A stretch of DNA of 64,000 nt from Stenotrophomonas sp. Marseille-Q4652 (GCF_916618915.1 NZ_CAKAKE010000001.1:372001-436000), one strand, 5' to 3'. Shown: positions 37,280 to 49,465, counted from the stretch's first letter. Program-made: numbers and translations. Notes: generated by a model from the sequence alone, not told the origin.

Positions 37280-38014
37280 TCAACGGCCCAGTTCGAACAC
37301 CACGTCCAGGCTCACCGACAGCGTGGTTTCGCCCGGCGCCACCGGCGTGGATTCGAGACGGTCCGCCTTGGCCATGGCCATCACCGGGACCGGATGGAAG
37401 CCGCCGCCACCGCCTTCGGAAATGCTGACGATGCGGCGCACGCGCAGGCCCAGCGACCTGGCATAGGTCTCGGCACGGGCCTGGGCCTTCTTCAGGGCTG
37501 CCACACGGGCTTCATCCTGCACCGGCTCCGGGTCATCGATCTGGAAGCTGGGGCCATTGATCTGGTTGGCGCCCTGCGCGGCAAGTACGTCGAGCACCTG
37601 GCCCAGTCTGGCGATGTCGCGGACCTTCACGTTGACCGTATTGCTGGCCTGGTAGCCGGTGATCTTCGGTGCCTCGTTCTCGGCGTAGCGGTACTGCGGG
37701 TTGAGGTTGATGCCGCTGGTCTGCACGTCGCGCTCGGCGATGCCGGCCTTGCGGATCGCGGCCACCACCCTCGCCATCTGCTCTGCGTTCTGGCGCATGG
37801 CGGCGTTGCCGTCGGCGGCCTGGGTGACCACGCCGGCCGACAGCGTGGCCACGTCCGGCACGCGGCTGGCCTCGGCCTGGGCGGAGACGTTCAACAAGGT
37901 GGCGTCGGCGGCAATGCCAACGGCGGGCGCCGTGGTCTGCGCGTGGGCGGCCACGGCAGCTCCCAGGGCAAGGGACAGGGCGAACAGCACGGGGGTGATG
38001 GATCGGCGGCGCAT
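37280..38014 (-). CDS. SIMPL-domain periplasmic protein
   Basis: A 244-residue exported protein with a signal peptide ([25 protein letters not shown]) and a SIMPL/DUF541 domain: [60 protein letters not shown] and [20 protein letters not shown]. The family, including E. coli YggE, is linked to oxidative stress by phenotype but lacks a known reaction. AAGGAG lies before ATG 38014. Confidence 0.88.
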   Translation of the reverse strand: MRRRSITPVLFALSLALGAAVAAHAQTTAPAVGIAADATLLNVSAQAEASRVPDVATLSAGVVTQAADGNAAMRQNAEQMARVVAAIRKAGIAERDVQTSGINLNPQYRYAENEAPKITGYQASNTVNVKVRDIARLGQVLDVLAAQGANQINGPSFQIDDPEPVQDEARVAALKKAQARAETYARSLGLRVRRIVSISEGGGGGFHPVPVMAMAKADRLESTPVAPGETTLSVSLDVVFELGR

Positions 38015-38144
38015 GGTGGCTCCTTGGTGTGCGCGGGAAGAGTGTTGCCGCACGGATGAACACTTGGTGAGGCGCGCCGGCTTTTGTGGTCTCCGCGCCC
38101 CCGCGTCAACCATCCAGCCAGCCGCCGCGGGTTATCCTTCCGCG

Positions 38145-38768
38145 ATGCTCTATCTTGCCTCCCGCTCTCCCCGAAGACACGAACTGCTGGCACGCCTTGG
38201 CGTGCCGTTTGCCCCGCTCGATCCGCAGGTGGAGGAGGTGCGCGGCCCACAGGAATCCGCCCTCGACTACGTGCGCCGCGTGGCCACCGAAAAGGCCCGG
38301 GCCGGCCTCGCACTGGTTGCCGCCGAGCCGGACGCGGTGGTGCTGGGTTCGGACACCGAAGTGGTGCTGGACGAGCGCGTGTTCGGCAAGCCGGCCGACG
38401 CCGACGATGCCGCGGCAATGCTGCGTACCCTGTCAGGCCGCACCCACCAGGTGATCACCGTCGTCGCGCTGGCGGCCCATGGCCGCACCGAGTCGGTGAC
38501 GGTGGAATCGCAGGTGGCCTTCGAGGAGCTGGACGAGGCCGACATCACCGCCTACGTCGCTACCGGCGAGCCGATGGGCAAGGCCGGAGCCTATGCGATC
38601 CAGGGCGGCGCCGAGCGCCATATCCGCCATCTGGCCGGCAGCTATTCCGGCGTGATGGGGTTGCCGCTGCAGCAGACCGCGCAGTTGCTGCGCCAGTTCG
38701 GCCTGCTGCCGGGCACCACCGAGCCAGGACATCCGCCGGCAACGGCTGCAATGCACAGGGGAACATGA
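38145..38768 (+). CDS. maf: Maf nucleoside triphosphate pyrophosphatase (dTTP/UTP)
   Basis: A 207-residue Maf protein: [19 protein letters not shown] (substrate loop), [21 protein letters not shown] (catalytic Asp region), [18 protein letters not shown] and [16 protein letters not shown]. The residue pattern fits the YhdE subfamily, which hydrolyses dTTP, UTP and modified pyrimidines. Its stop overlaps the rng start as ATGA. Confidence 0.93.
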   Translation: MLYLASRSPRRHELLARLGVPFAPLDPQVEEVRGPQESALDYVRRVATEKARAGLALVAAEPDAVVLGSDTEVVLDERVFGKPADADDAAAMLRTLSGRTHQVITVVALAAHGRTESVTVESQVAFEELDEADITAYVATGEPMGKAGAYAIQGGAERHIRHLAGSYSGVMGLPLQQTAQLLRQFGLLPGTTEPGHPPATAAMHRGT

Positions 38769-40258
38769 GCGTCATGTCCGAAGAGATCCTGGTCAATGTC
38801 ACCCCCCGCGAGACGCGCGTTGCGGTGATCGAGAACGGAATGCTGCAGGAGCTGCACATCGAGCGCGGCTGGCGCCGTGGCGTGGTGGGCAACATCTACA
38901 AGGGCAGGGTGCAGCGGGTGATGCCCGGTATGCAGGCGGCCTTCGTCGAGGTCGGGCTGGAGCGTGCTGCGTTCCTGCACGCCAACGACGTCGTGCGGCC
39001 GGCGCCGGTCACCAGCGACGATGCCGATTCGGCCCTGCCGCTGCCCTCGACCACGCCGATCGTCGAGCTGCTGCGTGACGGCCAGGACATCGTGGTGCAG
39101 GTGGTCAAGGATCCGATCGGCAGCAAGGGCGCGCGCCTGACCACGCAGATCTCGATCCCGTCGCGCTACCTGGTGCTGTTGCCGCAGTCGCGGATGATCG
39201 GCGTGTCGGCGCGGATCGAGGACGAGGCCGAGCGCCAGCGCCTGAAGACCCTGGTGGCCGACCTGGCCGCCAGCCACGGCGGCTACGGCTACATCATCCG
39301 CACCAATGCCGAGGGCCAGCCGGCCGAAGCCATTGCCGAGGACATCGCCTACCTGTCGCGGGTGTGGAACGTGGTCGAGCGCCGCGGCCGCGAGGCGCCG
39401 TCGTGCAGCATCATCTACGAGGACCTGAGCCTGCCGCTGCGTTCGGTGCGCGACCTGATCCGCAAGGACGTGGACAAGGTCAAGGTCGATTCCAAGGAGA
39501 CGTTTGGCCAGCTGCAGGCCTTCGTCAACAAGTACATGCCGGTGCTGGCCGAGAAGCTGGAGCTGTACACCGGCGACCGCCCGATCTTCGACATGTACGG
39601 CGTGGAGGACGAGATCGGCCGTGCGCTGGACAAGCAGGTGCCACTCAAGTCCGGCGGCTACCTGGTCATCGACCAGACCGAGGCGATGACCACGATCGAC
39701 GTCAACACCGGCTCGTTCCTGGGCCAGCGCAACCTCGAGGAAACGGTGTACCGCACCAATCTGGAGGCCGCCCAGGCGGTGGCGCGGCAGCTGCGCCTGC
39801 GCAACCTCGGCGGCATCATCATCATCGACTTCATCGACATGGATGACGCCGAGCACCGCCGCCAGGTGCTGCGCACGCTGGAGAAGGCGCTGGCGCGCGA
39901 CCACGCCAAGACCACGGTGTACGAGTTCTCGCCGCTGGGCCTGGTGGAAATGACCCGCAAGCGCACCGTCGAGAGCCTGGAGCGGCAGTTGTCCGAGCCA
40001 TGCCCGGAATGCAGTGGCCGCGGTTCGATCAAGACCGCCGAGACGGTGACCTACGAGATCTTCCGCGAGATCACCCGCGCCGTGCGCCAGTTCGATGCCG
40101 CGCGCCTGCTGGTGATCGCCTCGTCCAAGGTGGTGGCGCGCATCACCGACGAGGAGTCGACCGCGGTGGCCGAGCTGGAGGAATTCCTCGGCAAGAGCAT
40201 CCGCTTCCAGGCCGACGAGCAGTACCTGCAGGAACAGTTCGATGTGGTCCTGCTCTGA
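38765..40258 (+). CDS. rng: ribonuclease G
   Basis: A 497-residue RNase G. The S1 region is [22 protein letters not shown]. The 5'-sensor and RNase-H-like parts follow, with catalytic aspartates in [20 protein letters not shown] and [11 protein letters not shown]. The zinc link CPECSGRGS precedes a short C-terminal domain. It lacks the long degradosome scaffold of RNase E. It matures the 5' end of 16S rRNA and degrades some mRNAs. ATG 38765 overlaps maf as ATGA; a second ATG three codons later is possible. Confidence 0.95.
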   Translation: MSVMSEEILVNVTPRETRVAVIENGMLQELHIERGWRRGVVGNIYKGRVQRVMPGMQAAFVEVGLERAAFLHANDVVRPAPVTSDDADSALPLPSTTPIVELLRDGQDIVVQVVKDPIGSKGARLTTQISIPSRYLVLLPQSRMIGVSARIEDEAERQRLKTLVADLAASHGGYGYIIRTNAEGQPAEAIAEDIAYLSRVWNVVERRGREAPSCSIIYEDLSLPLRSVRDLIRKDVDKVKVDSKETFGQLQAFVNKYMPVLAEKLELYTGDRPIFDMYGVEDEIGRALDKQVPLKSGGYLVIDQTEAMTTIDVNTGSFLGQRNLEETVYRTNLEAAQAVARQLRLRNLGGIIIIDFIDMDDAEHRRQVLRTLEKALARDHAKTTVYEFSPLGLVEMTRKRTVESLERQLSEPCPECSGRGSIKTAETVTYEIFREITRAVRQFDAARLLVIASSKVVARITDEESTAVAELEEFLGKSIRFQADEQYLQEQFDVVLL

Positions 40259-40309
40259 CCTCATCCGGTGCCCGGTCGCGGGCGCTGGTGTCCCTTCCGG
40301 CTCGGCTTG

Positions 40310-43300
40310 ATGCAGACCCCGCCGCGCCGTCGCCTGCGCCTGCTGCGCCGCTATGCGTTCTACGCGCTGGCGGTGGCCCTGGTCTGCGTGGCGCTGGTGG
40401 TCGGCGCGATCAGCCAGCTGCTGCCGCTGGTCGAACAGCATCCGGACAAGGTCGCCGCCTGGCTCAGTGACCGCGCCGGCCAGCCGGTGCGTTTTGACGA
40501 CGTGGAAACAGCTTGGACCCGGCGTGGCCCACTGCTGCGGTTGGACGGGCTGCACATCGGCCGGGGCGAGGGCGTGCGCATCGGCCAGGCCGAGGTGCTG
40601 GTGTCGCTTTACACCGGGCTGTGGCCAGGCAGCTCGTTCACCGAGCTGCGCCTGCGCGGGCTGTCGCTGACGCTGGAGCGGGCCGGGGATGGCCGCTGGT
40701 CGGTGCGCGGCCTGCCCGGTGGTGGCGGTGGTGATCCGCTGGACACCCTGCGCAACCTGGGCGAGCTGCAGGTCATCGATGGCCGCTTGACCGTCGATGC
40801 GCCGTCGCTCGGCGTGCAGACCGAAGTGCCGCGGCTGGACCTGCGCGTGCGCGTGGACGGACAGCACCTGCGCGCCGGCGCGCGCGGCTGGATCGATGCT
40901 GGCGCGCCGCCGCTGGTCGCCACCTTGGACTTCGACCGGCAGGCAGGGGATGGCCTGGCCTGGGTCGCGGCCGAACCGGCGGACCTGGCCGCGTGGTCGC
41001 AGCTGCTGCAGTTCGCTGGCGTGCGCGTGCAGGCCGGCAAGGGCGATGTGCGCAGCTGGGTGCAGCTGCGCGACCACCGGGTCGTGGCCATCACCACCGA
41101 CGCGGACCTGCGCGGAGTGCGGCTGGCCGGCACGCCGCTGGAAAAAGGCGCGGACGCGCCGCTGGAAACCTTCGACACCCTGCAGTTGCGCGCGCGCTGG
41201 CTGCACACCGCCGAGGGCTGGCGGCTGGATGCACCGCGCCTGTGGCTGGGCTGGGAGGGCGGCGAGCAGCAGCTGGACGGCCTGCTGCTGGCCGGCGGCG
41301 AGCGTTTCGCCCTGGCCGGCGAACAGCTGGACCTGACGCCACTGCTGCGCGTGGCCAGCCTCAGCGACCGGATCGACGCCGGCACCCGCCGCTGGTTGCG
41401 CCAGGCCCAGCCGCAGCTGCGTTTTTCGCGGGTGCAGGTCGGTGGCCTGCGCGGCGGTGCGCTGCGTGGCAGTGGCGACTTGGACGAGATGGCCTTCGCC
41501 CCGGTGGGCGGGGCGCCGGGCCTGTCGGGGTTGCGAGGGCATTTCGAGGGCGATGGCGAGGCGGTCGAGCTGACCCTGCGCCCGGACAGCACCCTGGCGT
41601 TCGACTGGCCCGGCGGTTTTGGCGAGGTGCATGAGATCCGACTTGCTGGACGCCTGGTCGGCTGGCGCGAGGGCGAGGGCTGGCGCCTGGGTACGCCGGC
41701 GATGCGCGTGCAGGGCTCCAACTACGCCGCCGACCTGCGCGGCGGGGTCTGGTTCCAGGGCGATGGGACCCGGCCGTGGCTGGACCTGGCCGCCGAACTG
41801 GACGACGTGCCGATGGTCGCGGCCAAGCGCTTCTGGGTGCGCTCGAAGATGAGCCAGGCCGCGATCGACTGGCTCGATGCCGCGCTGGTGGATGGCCAAG
41901 TGCGTAACGGTCGCGGACTGGTGTCCGGGGACCTCGATGACTGGCCGTTCGACGGCAACAACGGCCGCTTCGAGGCCAGCGGCCATATCGACCAGGGCGC
42001 GATCCGCTTCCAGCAGGAATGGCCGGTAATGGAGCAGATGCAGGCCGACATCGCCTTCATCGCCAACGGCTTCACCATCCGCGGCCGTGGTGACCTGGCC
42101 GGCGTGCCGGTGGAGCGCTTCGAGGCCGGCATCCCCGACTTCGGCGAGTCGCGGCTGCGGGTAACCGCCGACAGCCGCGCTGATGCCGCGCAGCTGCTGG
42201 CGATGCTCAGGCAGAGCCCGCTGCGCGAGGACCATGCCGACACCTTCGACAACCTGGTTGCCAGTGGACCGACGCGGGTCAGCTTCGACCTGCAGCAGCC
42301 GCTGCATGCCGAGGACGGCCCGGGCCGGTTGTCCGGCGAGGTCGAGCTGCGCGGCGCGCGGCTGGTCGACAAGCGCTGGGACCTGCGTACCGATGCGGTG
42401 CGCGGCATCGCCCGTTACAGCGAGGGCGGTTTCGCCGCGCCGGAGCTGGCGGTGCGCATGAACGACCACGACGGCGTGCTGGCACTGCGCGCCGGGGCGC
42501 ATGTCGAAGACCCGGGCAATGTGTTCGAGGCACGCCTGTCGGCGATGCTGGATGCACGGACCCTGCTTCAGCGCGCACCGGAACTGTCCTGGCTGCAGCC
42601 ACGCATCGACGGCATCTCGCGCTGGACCGTGGGCGTGGACGTGCCGCGCACGGCACCGGGCGTGGCCGTGGATCCGCCCAGCGAGCTGCGCCTGCGCTCG
42701 GACCTGGTCGGCACCGCGCTGCTGCTGCCCGCGCCGCTGGACAAGCCCGCCGGCGAGGCGCTGCCGACCACGGTCAGCGCCAGCCTGCCGCTGGGCAGCG
42801 GCCGCGTGGACGTGGCGTTCGGCAAGCGCCTTGCCCTGGCTGCACAGGGTCGACAGGGCCGTACCGGCGTACAGGTCACGCTGGGTGACGACGAGGTCGA
42901 TCGCCCACCGCCGGCCGATGGGCTGGTGGTCACCGGCCGCACCGGCAGCCTGGATGCACTGGAATGGATTGGCCTGGCGCGCGGAGCGGCAGACGGGCCG
43001 GAGAGCGCGGACAGCACGGCCAGCACGGCCAGCACGGCCAGCAGCGACTCGCTGGCCCTGCGCCAGGTCGACGTGCAGGCCGCGCAGCTGCTGCTGGCCG
43101 GCGGCATGTTTGCCGACACCCGGCTGCAACTGCGGCCGCGCCGCGATGCGGTGACGGTGCAGCTCGATGGCCCATCGCTGGCCGGCGAGCTGGAGGTACC
43201 CAACGCCGATGGCGGCACCATCGTCGGCAAGCTGGACCGCGTGCACTGGAAGATGGCGCCGACCGCTGCGGCGCTGGTGGGTGAGCCCGCGGCGCCTGCC

Positions 43301-44230
43301 AGCGAGGCAACCGATCCGGCCAAGGTGCCGCCGCTGTCGCTGGTGGTGGATGATCTGCGTTTCGGGACCGCCCAGCTCGGCGGTGCCGCGTTGCGTACGC
43401 GTCAGTTGCGTGACGGGCTGGAGGTCGAGCAGCTGCAGCTGCGCGCGCCGCGCCAGGCCATCGACATCACCGGCCAATGGCGTGGCACCGGCGACCAGGC
43501 CAGTACCCGCCTGCACGCGTCGGTGACCAGCGAGGATCTTGGGCAACTGCTGCAGAGCCTTGATTACGGCGGCCAGCTGCGTGGCGGGCAGGGCACCCTG
43601 GAGCTGGAGGCCCGCTGGCCCGGTGGCCCGGGCAGCTTCGCCCTGGCCGAACTGCAGGGCTCGCTGGCGCTGCAGGCCCGCAATGGCCAGCTGCTGGAAG
43701 TGGAGCCCGGGGCCGGGCGCGTGTTGGGCCTGCTGAGCGTGGCCCAGCTGCCGCGCCGGCTGATGCTGGATTTCCGCGACTTCTTCTCGCGCGGCTTTGC
43801 CTTCAACCAGATCGAGGGCCGGGTGCAGTTCGGTCAGGGCACGGCGCGTACCGAGGGCGTCAGCATCGAAAGCCCGGCCGCCGACCTGCTGATCAGCGGC
43901 CAGACCGACCTGCGCACCCAGCAGTTCGACCAGACCATCGACGTCAACCCGCGCTCGGGCAACCTGCTGACCGTGGTCGGCGCGGTGGCGGGTGGTCCGG
44001 TCGGCGCGGCCGTGGGTGCCGCTGCCAACGCCGTGCTGTCCAAGCCGCTGGGCGGAATCGGCGCGCGCACCTATCACGTCACCGGGCCGTGGAAGGATCC
44101 GAAGGTCGAGGTGATCGAACGCAACACCCCCGCGGCGCCGCCGCCGGCCAGTCCGCGTGGAAAGCCCGTCGTCTCGCCGCCCGGCGCGAACCCGGACACA
44201 CTGCCTTCCCCGGCCCCGGGCCAAGCTTGA
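40310..44230 (+). CDS. yhdP: YhdP/AsmA-like envelope protein
   Basis: A 1306-residue protein with one N-terminal helix ([20 protein letters not shown]), an AsmA/DUF3971 repeating beta region and a C-terminal AsmA-like end ([40 protein letters not shown]). YhdP belongs to the bridge-like lipid-transfer group that, with TamB and YdbH, carries phospholipid to the outer membrane. A short run of the 9-mer AGCACGGCC, three times at 43013-43039, inserts an Ala-Ser-Thr stretch. It is encoded directly after rng. Confidence 0.9.
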   Translation: MQTPPRRRLRLLRRYAFYALAVALVCVALVVGAISQLLPLVEQHPDKVAAWLSDRAGQPVRFDDVETAWTRRGPLLRLDGLHIGRGEGVRIGQAEVLVSLYTGLWPGSSFTELRLRGLSLTLERAGDGRWSVRGLPGGGGGDPLDTLRNLGELQVIDGRLTVDAPSLGVQTEVPRLDLRVRVDGQHLRAGARGWIDAGAPPLVATLDFDRQAGDGLAWVAAEPADLAAWSQLLQFAGVRVQAGKGDVRSWVQLRDHRVVAITTDADLRGVRLAGTPLEKGADAPLETFDTLQLRARWLHTAEGWRLDAPRLWLGWEGGEQQLDGLLLAGGERFALAGEQLDLTPLLRVASLSDRIDAGTRRWLRQAQPQLRFSRVQVGGLRGGALRGSGDLDEMAFAPVGGAPGLSGLRGHFEGDGEAVELTLRPDSTLAFDWPGGFGEVHEIRLAGRLVGWREGEGWRLGTPAMRVQGSNYAADLRGGVWFQGDGTRPWLDLAAELDDVPMVAAKRFWVRSKMSQAAIDWLDAALVDGQVRNGRGLVSGDLDDWPFDGNNGRFEASGHIDQGAIRFQQEWPVMEQMQADIAFIANGFTIRGRGDLAGVPVERFEAGIPDFGESRLRVTADSRADAAQLLAMLRQSPLREDHADTFDNLVASGPTRVSFDLQQPLHAEDGPGRLSGEVELRGARLVDKRWDLRTDAVRGIARYSEGGFAAPELAVRMNDHDGVLALRAGAHVEDPGNVFEARLSAMLDARTLLQRAPELSWLQPRIDGISRWTVGVDVPRTAPGVAVDPPSELRLRSDLVGTALLLPAPLDKPAGEALPTTVSASLPLGSGRVDVAFGKRLALAAQGRQGRTGVQVTLGDDEVDRPPPADGLVVTGRTGSLDALEWIGLARGAADGPESADSTASTASTASSDSLALRQVDVQAAQLLLAGGMFADTRLQLRPRRDAVTVQLDGPSLAGELEVPNADGGTIVGKLDRVHWKMAPTAAALVGEPAAPASEATDPAKVPPLSLVVDDLRFGTAQLGGAALRTRQLRDGLEVEQLQLRAPRQAIDITGQWRGTGDQASTRLHASVTSEDLGQLLQSLDYGGQLRGGQGTLELEARWPGGPGSFALAELQGSLALQARNGQLLEVEPGAGRVLGLLSVAQLPRRLMLDFRDFFSRGFAFNQIEGRVQFGQGTARTEGVSIESPAADLLISGQTDLRTQQFDQTIDVNPRSGNLLTVVGAVAGGPVGAAVGAAANAVLSKPLGGIGARTYHVTGPWKDPKVEVIERNTPAAPPPASPRGKPVVSPPGANPDTLPSPAPGQA
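43013..43039 (+). repeat. three tandem copies of a 9-base unit inside yhdP
   Basis: AGCACGGCC is repeated exactly three times without interruption, encoding (Ser-Thr-Ala)3 in a low-complexity part of YhdP. The length keeps the reading frame, so copy-number change would be tolerated. Confidence 0.7.
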
Positions 44231-44276
44231 ACGCCGTTCGCTTGCGATCGGCGCCCCCATCCCCACTTCCAGAGCC

Positions 44277-45722
44277 ATGACCGACACCGCCCTCAGCCTT
44301 GCCCAGTCCCGCCTGCTGCTTCCCGCGGGCCTGGACGACCATCTCCTGGAACGCACCTTCGGCACCCTGCTGGGCCCGGGCATCGATTTCGGCGACCTGT
44401 ACTTCCAGCATTCGCGGCGCGAGAGCTGGAGCATGGAGGACGGCATCGTCAAGGACGGCGCCCATTCCATCGAACAGGGCGTGGGCGTGCGCGCCATTGC
44501 CGGTGAGAAGACCGGCTTTTCCTATTCCGATGACATCCACCCCGACGCGCTGCGCGTGGCCGCGCAGTCGGCGCGTGCGATCTCCCGCGACGGCGGCGCA
44601 CGGGACGCGCGCTCGCTGGTCCGCGGCAACGGGCGCGCGCTGTACCCGGCCATCGATCCGGTCGACAGCCTCGGCAACGAGGCCAAGGTGGAGATGCTCA
44701 AGCGCCTGGACCGCTTCCTGCGCGCGGCCGACCCGCGGGTGCAGCAGGTGATGGTCAGCCTGTCCGGCGGCGTGGACACCGTGCTGGTGGCGCGCAGCGA
44801 CGGCGTGCTCGCCGCCGACGTACGCCCGCTGGTGCGCCTGAACGTGCAGGTGCTGGTCGAGCAGAACGGCCGCCGCGAGTCGGGTTATGCCGGTGGCGGT
44901 GGCCGCTACGACTACGCCGAACTGTTCGCCGGTGACCGCCCGGAAGCCTTCGCCCGCGAGGCGTTGCGCCAGGCGCTGGTCAACCTCGAGGCGATCCCGG
45001 CGCCGGCCGGGGTGATGCCGGTGGTACTGGGCCCGGGCTGGCCCGGCGTGCTGCTGCACGAGGCCGTCGGCCACGGGCTGGAGGGCGATTTCAACCGCAA
45101 GGGCACCAGTGTCTACGCCGGCCGCATCGGCGAGCGCGTGGCCTCGCCCGGGGTGACCATCGTCGACGACGGCACGCTCGACGGCCGCCGTGGTTCGCTC
45201 AACATCGACGACGAGGGCACGCCGACCCAGTGCACCACCCTGATCGAGGACGGCATCCTGGTCGGCTACATGCAGGACACCCTCAACGCCCGGCTGATGG
45301 GCGTGGCGCCGACCGGCAACGGCCGCCGCGAATCGTTCGCGCACCTGACCATGCCGCGCATGACCAACACCTACATGCGGGCCGGCCAGCACGATCCGCA
45401 GGAAATGATCCGTTCGGTGAAGAAGGGCCTGTACGCGGTCAACTTCGGCGGCGGCCAGGTCGACATCACCAGCGGCAAGTACGTGTTCTCGGCCACCGAG
45501 GCCTACCTGATCGAGGACGGCCGGATCACCGCGCCGGTGAAGGGCGCGACCCTGATCGGCAACGGCCCGGAAACCATGCAGAAGGTGCGCATGGTCGGCA
45601 ACGACCTGGCGCTGGACGAGGGCGTGGGCATCTGCGGCAAGGACGGGCAGAGCGTGCCGGTGGGCGTGGGCCAGCCGTCGTTGCTGATCGACGGCCTCAC
45701 CGTGGGTGGTACCCAGGCCTGA
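44277..45722 (+). CDS. tldD: metalloprotease subunit TldD
   Basis: A 481-residue TldD. The HExxxH motif is in [20 protein letters not shown] (near residue 262). The N-terminal domain has [20 protein letters not shown], and the C-terminal third zinc ligand region is [20 protein letters not shown]. TldD pairs with PmbA (TldE) in a heterodimer that cleaves modified peptides such as microcin B17 leader and CcdA. The partner gene is at 46459, separated by the antisense darP gene. Confidence 0.95.
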   Translation: MTDTALSLAQSRLLLPAGLDDHLLERTFGTLLGPGIDFGDLYFQHSRRESWSMEDGIVKDGAHSIEQGVGVRAIAGEKTGFSYSDDIHPDALRVAAQSARAISRDGGARDARSLVRGNGRALYPAIDPVDSLGNEAKVEMLKRLDRFLRAADPRVQQVMVSLSGGVDTVLVARSDGVLAADVRPLVRLNVQVLVEQNGRRESGYAGGGGRYDYAELFAGDRPEAFAREALRQALVNLEAIPAPAGVMPVVLGPGWPGVLLHEAVGHGLEGDFNRKGTSVYAGRIGERVASPGVTIVDDGTLDGRRGSLNIDDEGTPTQCTTLIEDGILVGYMQDTLNARLMGVAPTGNGRRESFAHLTMPRMTNTYMRAGQHDPQEMIRSVKKGLYAVNFGGGQVDITSGKYVFSATEAYLIEDGRITAPVKGATLIGNGPETMQKVRMVGNDLALDEGVGICGKDGQSVPVGVGQPSLLIDGLTVGGTQA

Positions 45723-45756
45723 GCGTGATGCCGTCAGTGGCACCCGCGTGCTGGAT

Positions 45757-45774
45757 GGCCGGCATTTGCCGGCC
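45757..45774. repeat. inverted repeat between tldD and darP
   Basis: GGCCGGCA and TGCCGGCC around TT form a perfect 8-base inverted repeat in the 92-base convergent gap. There is no T-tract. It may act as a weak terminator or mark a REP-like element. Confidence 0.4.
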
Positions 45775-45814
45775 GCGACAGTGGGAAGGGCGCGGCGCCG
45801 GGGCGCCGCACCGC

Positions 45815-46396
45815 TCAGTCGTTTTCTTCCTCGTCGAAGTCCTCGTCCGCGTCGGACGCGACATCGCCGCCGACCTGCGCCGGCAGCATCAGCCCGCGCA
45901 GCACCTGGTAGATCTCGCGGTACGCGCGCGGCGGCTTGTTCCTGGCCTTCTCGGCCCGGGCGTTGCGCACCAGCGTGCGCAGCTGCTGGCGGTCGGCCTG
46001 CGGGTATTCCTCGAGGAGCTCGCCCAGCGCGGCGTCGCCTTCGGCCAGCAGGCGCTCGCGCCAGCGTTCGATGCGATGCATGATCGCCACCTCGCGTCGC
46101 GAGGTCTCGCTGTTGGCGCTGAGCGCGTCGCGGATCGCCTCCAGGGTCGAGTCCTCTTCCCGGCGCATCTGCTTGGCCAGGAAGGCCAGCTGCCGCTTGC
46201 GCGCGCCGTGCGAGGTGATGCGCTTGCTGGACTCGATGTGTCCCAGCAGGTCCTCGGGGATCGGCAGCCGGGCCAGCTGGGCCGGGGTCAGGTCCACCAG
46301 CTGTTCGCCCAGCGCCAGGATCTCCAGCGCCTCGCGCCGGTTCTGGCTGCGGCTTTCGCCAAGGAATTCACCGGTTTCTTCGTCGCGTCCGCGCAT
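45815..46396 (-). CDS. darP: ribosome biogenesis factor DarP (YjgA)
   Basis: A 193-residue DUF615 protein: [58 protein letters not shown] and [20 protein letters not shown]. The acidic tail ends [14 protein letters not shown]. coli YjgA (DarP) promotes late maturation of the 50S subunit. The gene is divergent from pmbA across 62 bases, the same arrangement as yjgA-pmbA in enterobacteria. Confidence 0.93.
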   Translation of the reverse strand: MRGRDEETGEFLGESRSQNRREALEILALGEQLVDLTPAQLARLPIPEDLLGHIESSKRITSHGARKRQLAFLAKQMRREEDSTLEAIRDALSANSETSRREVAIMHRIERWRERLLAEGDAALGELLEEYPQADRQQLRTLVRNARAEKARNKPPRAYREIYQVLRGLMLPAQVGGDVASDADEDFDEEEND

Positions 46397-46458
46397 CGTC
46401 CTTCCAATTCGATCTATCGCCCCGCCACGCGGGGTCACAACGTCCACAGGATAAAGCA

Positions 46459-47826
46459 TTGAACGCCATCACCCCTGAAACCCGGGCCAGCGACGACAGC
46501 CTGCAGCGGCTGGAGAACCTGGCCGGCATCTCCCAGCGCCTGCTCGAGCGTGCCCGGGCCATGGGCGCCACCCAGGCCGAAGTCAGCTGCAGCGAGGAGC
46601 GTGGGCTGGAGGTCAACGTGCGCCTGGGCGAGGTGGAGACCGTGGAATCCACCCACGACCGCGGCATTGCGGTGACCGTGTACTTCGGCCAGCGCAAGGG
46701 CAGCGCCAGCACTGCCGACCTGCAGGAATCCAGCCTGGAGGCCACCGTCGCCCAGGCCTGCGCGATCGCCCGCCATACCGAGGACGACCCGGCCGCCGGC
46801 CTGGCCGATCCGGAACTGATGGCCACCGGGTTCCCCGACCTGGACCTCTGGCACCCGTGGCAGCTCGGCGCCGACGAGGCGATCGACCTGGCGCTGGCCT
46901 GCGAGGCCGCCGGGCGCGATGCCGATCCGCGCATCAGCAATTCCGACGGCGCTTCGGTCGGCACCAGCCAGAGCCTGTCGGTCTACGCCAACTCGCACGG
47001 CTTCATCGGCCGCGACCGCGGCAGCCATCACTCCATCGGCTGCGCGCTGATCGGTGGGCAGGGCGATGGCATGCAGCGCGACGGCTGGTACTCCAGCGCG
47101 TTGGCCCGCGAGGACCTGCAGGACGCCGCGCAGATCGGCCGCACCGCCGCCGAGCGCACGCTGGCGCGCCTGCAGCCGCGCTCGCTGCCCACCGGCGAGG
47201 TGCCGGTGCTGTTCGCCAGCGAGGTCGCCCGTTCGCTGATCGGCCACCTGCTGTCGGCCGTGTCTGGCGGCTCGCTGTACCGCCGGGCCAGCTTCCTGCT
47301 CGACAGCGCCGGCACGGCGCTGTTCCCGTCGTGGTTCAACATCGACGAGCTGCCGCTGCTGCGCCGTGGCCTGCGCTCGTCCGCCTTCGATGGCGAGGGC
47401 GTGGCCACGCGCAATTCGGCGCTGGTCAGCGACGGCGTGCTGCAGCGTTACATCCTTGGCAGCTACTCGGCGCGCAAGCTGGGCCTGCAGACCACGGCCA
47501 ATGCCGGCGGCGTGCACAACCTGCAGGTCAGCGCCAATGCCGGCGACCGCGCCTCGCTGGTGGCCGGGATGGGACGCGGCCTGCTGGTCACCGAACTGAT
47601 GGGGCAGGGCGTCAATGGCGTCACCGGCGACTACTCGCGTGGTGCCGGTGGTTTCTGGGTGGAGAACGGACAGATCGCCTATCCGGTGGACGGCATCACC
47701 ATCGCTGGCAATCTCAGGCAGATGTTCGCCTCGATCGAGGCGGTGGGCAGCGACGTGGATCCGCGTTCGCACGTGCGTACCGGTTCCATCCTGGTCGGCA
47801 GGATGACCGTCGCAGGCGAAGATTGA
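46459..47826 (+). CDS. pmbA: metalloprotease subunit PmbA (TldE)
   Basis: A 455-residue PmbA/TldE. It has the TldD/PmbA fold but no HExxx[21 protein letters not shown] replaces the zinc site. C-terminal sequence [20 protein letters not shown] is family-typical. It dimerises with TldD. The frame starts at TTG 46459 with AGGAT upstream; no ATG fits, as the next Met is about 30 codons inside. Such a weak start may keep it below TldD unless its promoter compensates. Confidence 0.93.
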   Translation: MNAITPETRASDDSLQRLENLAGISQRLLERARAMGATQAEVSCSEERGLEVNVRLGEVETVESTHDRGIAVTVYFGQRKGSASTADLQESSLEATVAQACAIARHTEDDPAAGLADPELMATGFPDLDLWHPWQLGADEAIDLALACEAAGRDADPRISNSDGASVGTSQSLSVYANSHGFIGRDRGSHHSIGCALIGGQGDGMQRDGWYSSALAREDLQDAAQIGRTAAERTLARLQPRSLPTGEVPVLFASEVARSLIGHLLSAVSGGSLYRRASFLLDSAGTALFPSWFNIDELPLLRRGLRSSAFDGEGVATRNSALVSDGVLQRYILGSYSARKLGLQTTANAGGVHNLQVSANAGDRASLVAGMGRGLLVTELMGQGVNGVTGDYSRGAGGFWVENGQIAYPVDGITIAGNLRQMFASIEAVGSDVDPRSHVRTGSILVGRMTVAGED

Positions 47827-47910
47827 CGTATTCTTAACTGGTTGCGTCGTGCGGGGGGACCGGCGGCGCAACGTCCACCAAGACTACGATCCAGCCATCA
47901 GGGGAGTACC

Positions 47911-48267
47911 GTGAGCGAATTTGAAAACAGCACCGCACCGCAGGACCAGCGCACCATGGCGCTGGTGGCCCATATCCTTGGCATCTTCACCTGGGTCGTC
48001 GGTGCCCTGATCGTCTGGCTGATCAACAAGGATGATGCCGGCAAGGGTTTCGTCGTCGACCAGGCCAAGGAAGCGCTGAACTTCCAGATCACCATGGGCA
48101 TCGCGTTCATCGCGACGATGATCCTGGTCATCATCAGCTTCGGCCTGCTGTTCTTCCTGCCGGGCCTGCTGGGTATCGTCAACCTGGTGTTCTGCATCAT
48201 CGCCGCGGTCAAGGCCAACAATGGCGAGACCTATCGCTATCCGTTCGCGCTGCGCCTGATCAAGTAA
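47911..48267 (+). CDS. DUF4870 membrane protein
   Basis: A 118-residue protein of the DUF4870 (Tic20-like) family with three transmembrane helices: MALVAHILGIFTWVVGALIV, ITMGIAFIATMILVIISFGL and LFFLPGLLGIVNLVFCIIAA. The loop DQAKEALNFQIT is the family signature. Its role is unknown. GTG 47911 follows AGGGGAG. It is alone and ends at a strong terminator. Confidence 0.85.
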   Translation: MSEFENSTAPQDQRTMALVAHILGIFTWVVGALIVWLINKDDAGKGFVVDQAKEALNFQITMGIAFIATMILVIISFGLLFFLPGLLGIVNLVFCIIAAVKANNGETYRYPFALRLIK

Positions 48268-48288
48268 GCGTCGGCAGCAGCGACACGC

Positions 48289-48317
48289 AAAAAGGCCCGG
48301 GATTCCCGGACCTTTTT
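48289..48317. terminator. bidirectional rho-independent terminator between the DUF4870 gene and ispA
   Basis: AAAAAGGCCCGGGA and TCCCGGACCTTTTT form a near-perfect stem flanked by A and T runs. It serves the two convergent genes. Confidence 0.88.
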
Positions 48318-48339
48318 GGTTTGTTTCGGTCGTGCCGGC

Positions 48340-49218
48340 TCAGTGGCTGCGCTCGACTGCCAGTCGCGCCAGTGCCTGCAGCGCGGAGGCGCGCTCGCCG
48401 AAGGGCTGCAGTTCACCGGCCATGCGCGTGGTCAGCTGCGCCAGGTAGGCCTTGGCTTCGTGCATGCCGAGCAGGGCCGGGAAGGTCGACTTGTCCTGCG
48501 CACTGTCCTTGCCGGCGGTCTTGCCGAGCTGGTCGGAACTGGCTTCCACGTCGAGGATGTCGTCGCGCACCTGGAATGCCAGGCCCAGGGTGGCGGCGAA
48601 GCGGTCCAGTCGTTGCAGCGTGGCTTCGTCCGCACCTCCGCACAGCGCGCCCATGCGCACCGCCGCACGGATCAGTGCGCCGGTCTTGAGCGCATGCATG
48701 CGTTCGAGGTCGGCCAGCGGCTGCTGTTGGCCGGTGGCGTCGATGTCCAGTGCCTGGCCGCCGCACATGCCGGCCGCGCCGGAGGCATCGGCCAGGGTCT
48801 GCAGGCAGGCCACGCGCAGTTCGGCCGCAGCCGGCATCGATGCCAGCAGCGAGAACGCAGCGGCCTGGAGCGCATCGGCGGCGAGGATGGCGGTGGCTTC
48901 GTCGTAGGCCACGTGGACCGTCGGGCGGCCGCGACGCAGCTCGTCGTCGTCCATCGCCGGCAGGTCGTCATGCACCAGCGAATAGGCGTGGATCATTTCC
49001 ACCGCGGCGGCCGGGGCATCCAGCAGGGCCTCGTCGGCGCCCAGCAGGTTGCCGGCGGCATAGGCCAGCAGCGGGCGCATGCGCTTGCCGCCGCCGAGCG
49101 TGGCGTAGCGCATGGCCTGGTGCAGCCTCAGCGGCGCAACGGTAGCCGCCGGCAAGGCGGCATCGAGCTGGCGTTCGGTGCGCTCGCGCCAGTGCCCGAA
49201 CAGGGCCTCAGTCGTCAT
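48340..49218 (-). CDS. ispA: (2E,6E)-farnesyl diphosphate synthase
   Basis: A 292-residue trans-prenyltransferase. [10 protein letters not shown] binds the allylic substrate. The first Asp-rich motif is [17 protein letters not shown] and the second [15 protein letters not shown], with [14 protein letters not shown] between. It makes C15 farnesyl diphosphate for ubiquinone, undecaprenyl phosphate and other isoprenoids. ATG 49218 overlaps the end of xseB by 11 bases. The tilS-xseB-ispA order is tight; dxs is not in the window. Confidence 0.94.
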   Translation of the reverse strand: MTTEALFGHWRERTERQLDAALPAATVAPLRLHQAMRYATLGGGKRMRPLLAYAAGNLLGADEALLDAPAAAVEMIHAYSLVHDDLPAMDDDELRRGRPTVHVAYDEATAILAADALQAAAFSLLASMPAAAELRVACLQTLADASGAAGMCGGQALDIDATGQQQPLADLERMHALKTGALIRAAVRMGALCGGADEATLQRLDRFAATLGLAFQVRDDILDVEASSDQLGKTAGKDSAQDKSTFPALLGMHEAKAYLAQLTTRMAGELQPFGERASALQALARLAVERSH

Positions 49219-49465
49219 TGCCAAGGCTGTCGAACGGCTCGGACTTGTCCGGCTGGGCGGGATCGGTGAGCAGGCGCACGCGCAGTTCGGCCTGTTCCAG
49301 CGCCTGCTGGCACTGGCGGTAGAGGCCGACGCCGCGTTCGTAGGCGCTGAGCGACTGCTCCAGGCTCAGGTCGCCGGCTTCCATCTTCTCGACCAGTTGC
49401 TCCAGTTCCTCGAGCGAGCGCTCGAACTGGGCGACCGGGGAGGTTTCGGGTTTTGACTTGGACAT
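49208..49465 (-). CDS. xseB: exodeoxyribonuclease VII small subunit
   Basis: An 85-residue Xse[21 protein letters not shown] and [20 protein letters not shown] are the helical family core. It pairs with XseA (not in window) to degrade single-stranded DNA. ATG 49465 (MSKSKPETS) gives the usual length; an upstream alternative would add a Pro/Leu-rich stretch. It overlaps ispA at its 3' end. Confidence 0.92.
   Translation of the reverse strand: MSKSKPETSPVAQFERSLEELEQLVEKMEAGDLSLEQSLSAYERGVGLYRQCQQALEQAELRVRLLTDPAQPDKSEPFDSLGNDD

Noticed and set aside
38642-44497. Open frame of 1951 codons on the minus strand across maf, rng, yhdP and tldD
   Set aside because: It is the antisense shadow of four well-recognised plus-strand genes in GC-rich DNA. 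The product is Gln/His/Arg-rich, low-complexity and has no domain.
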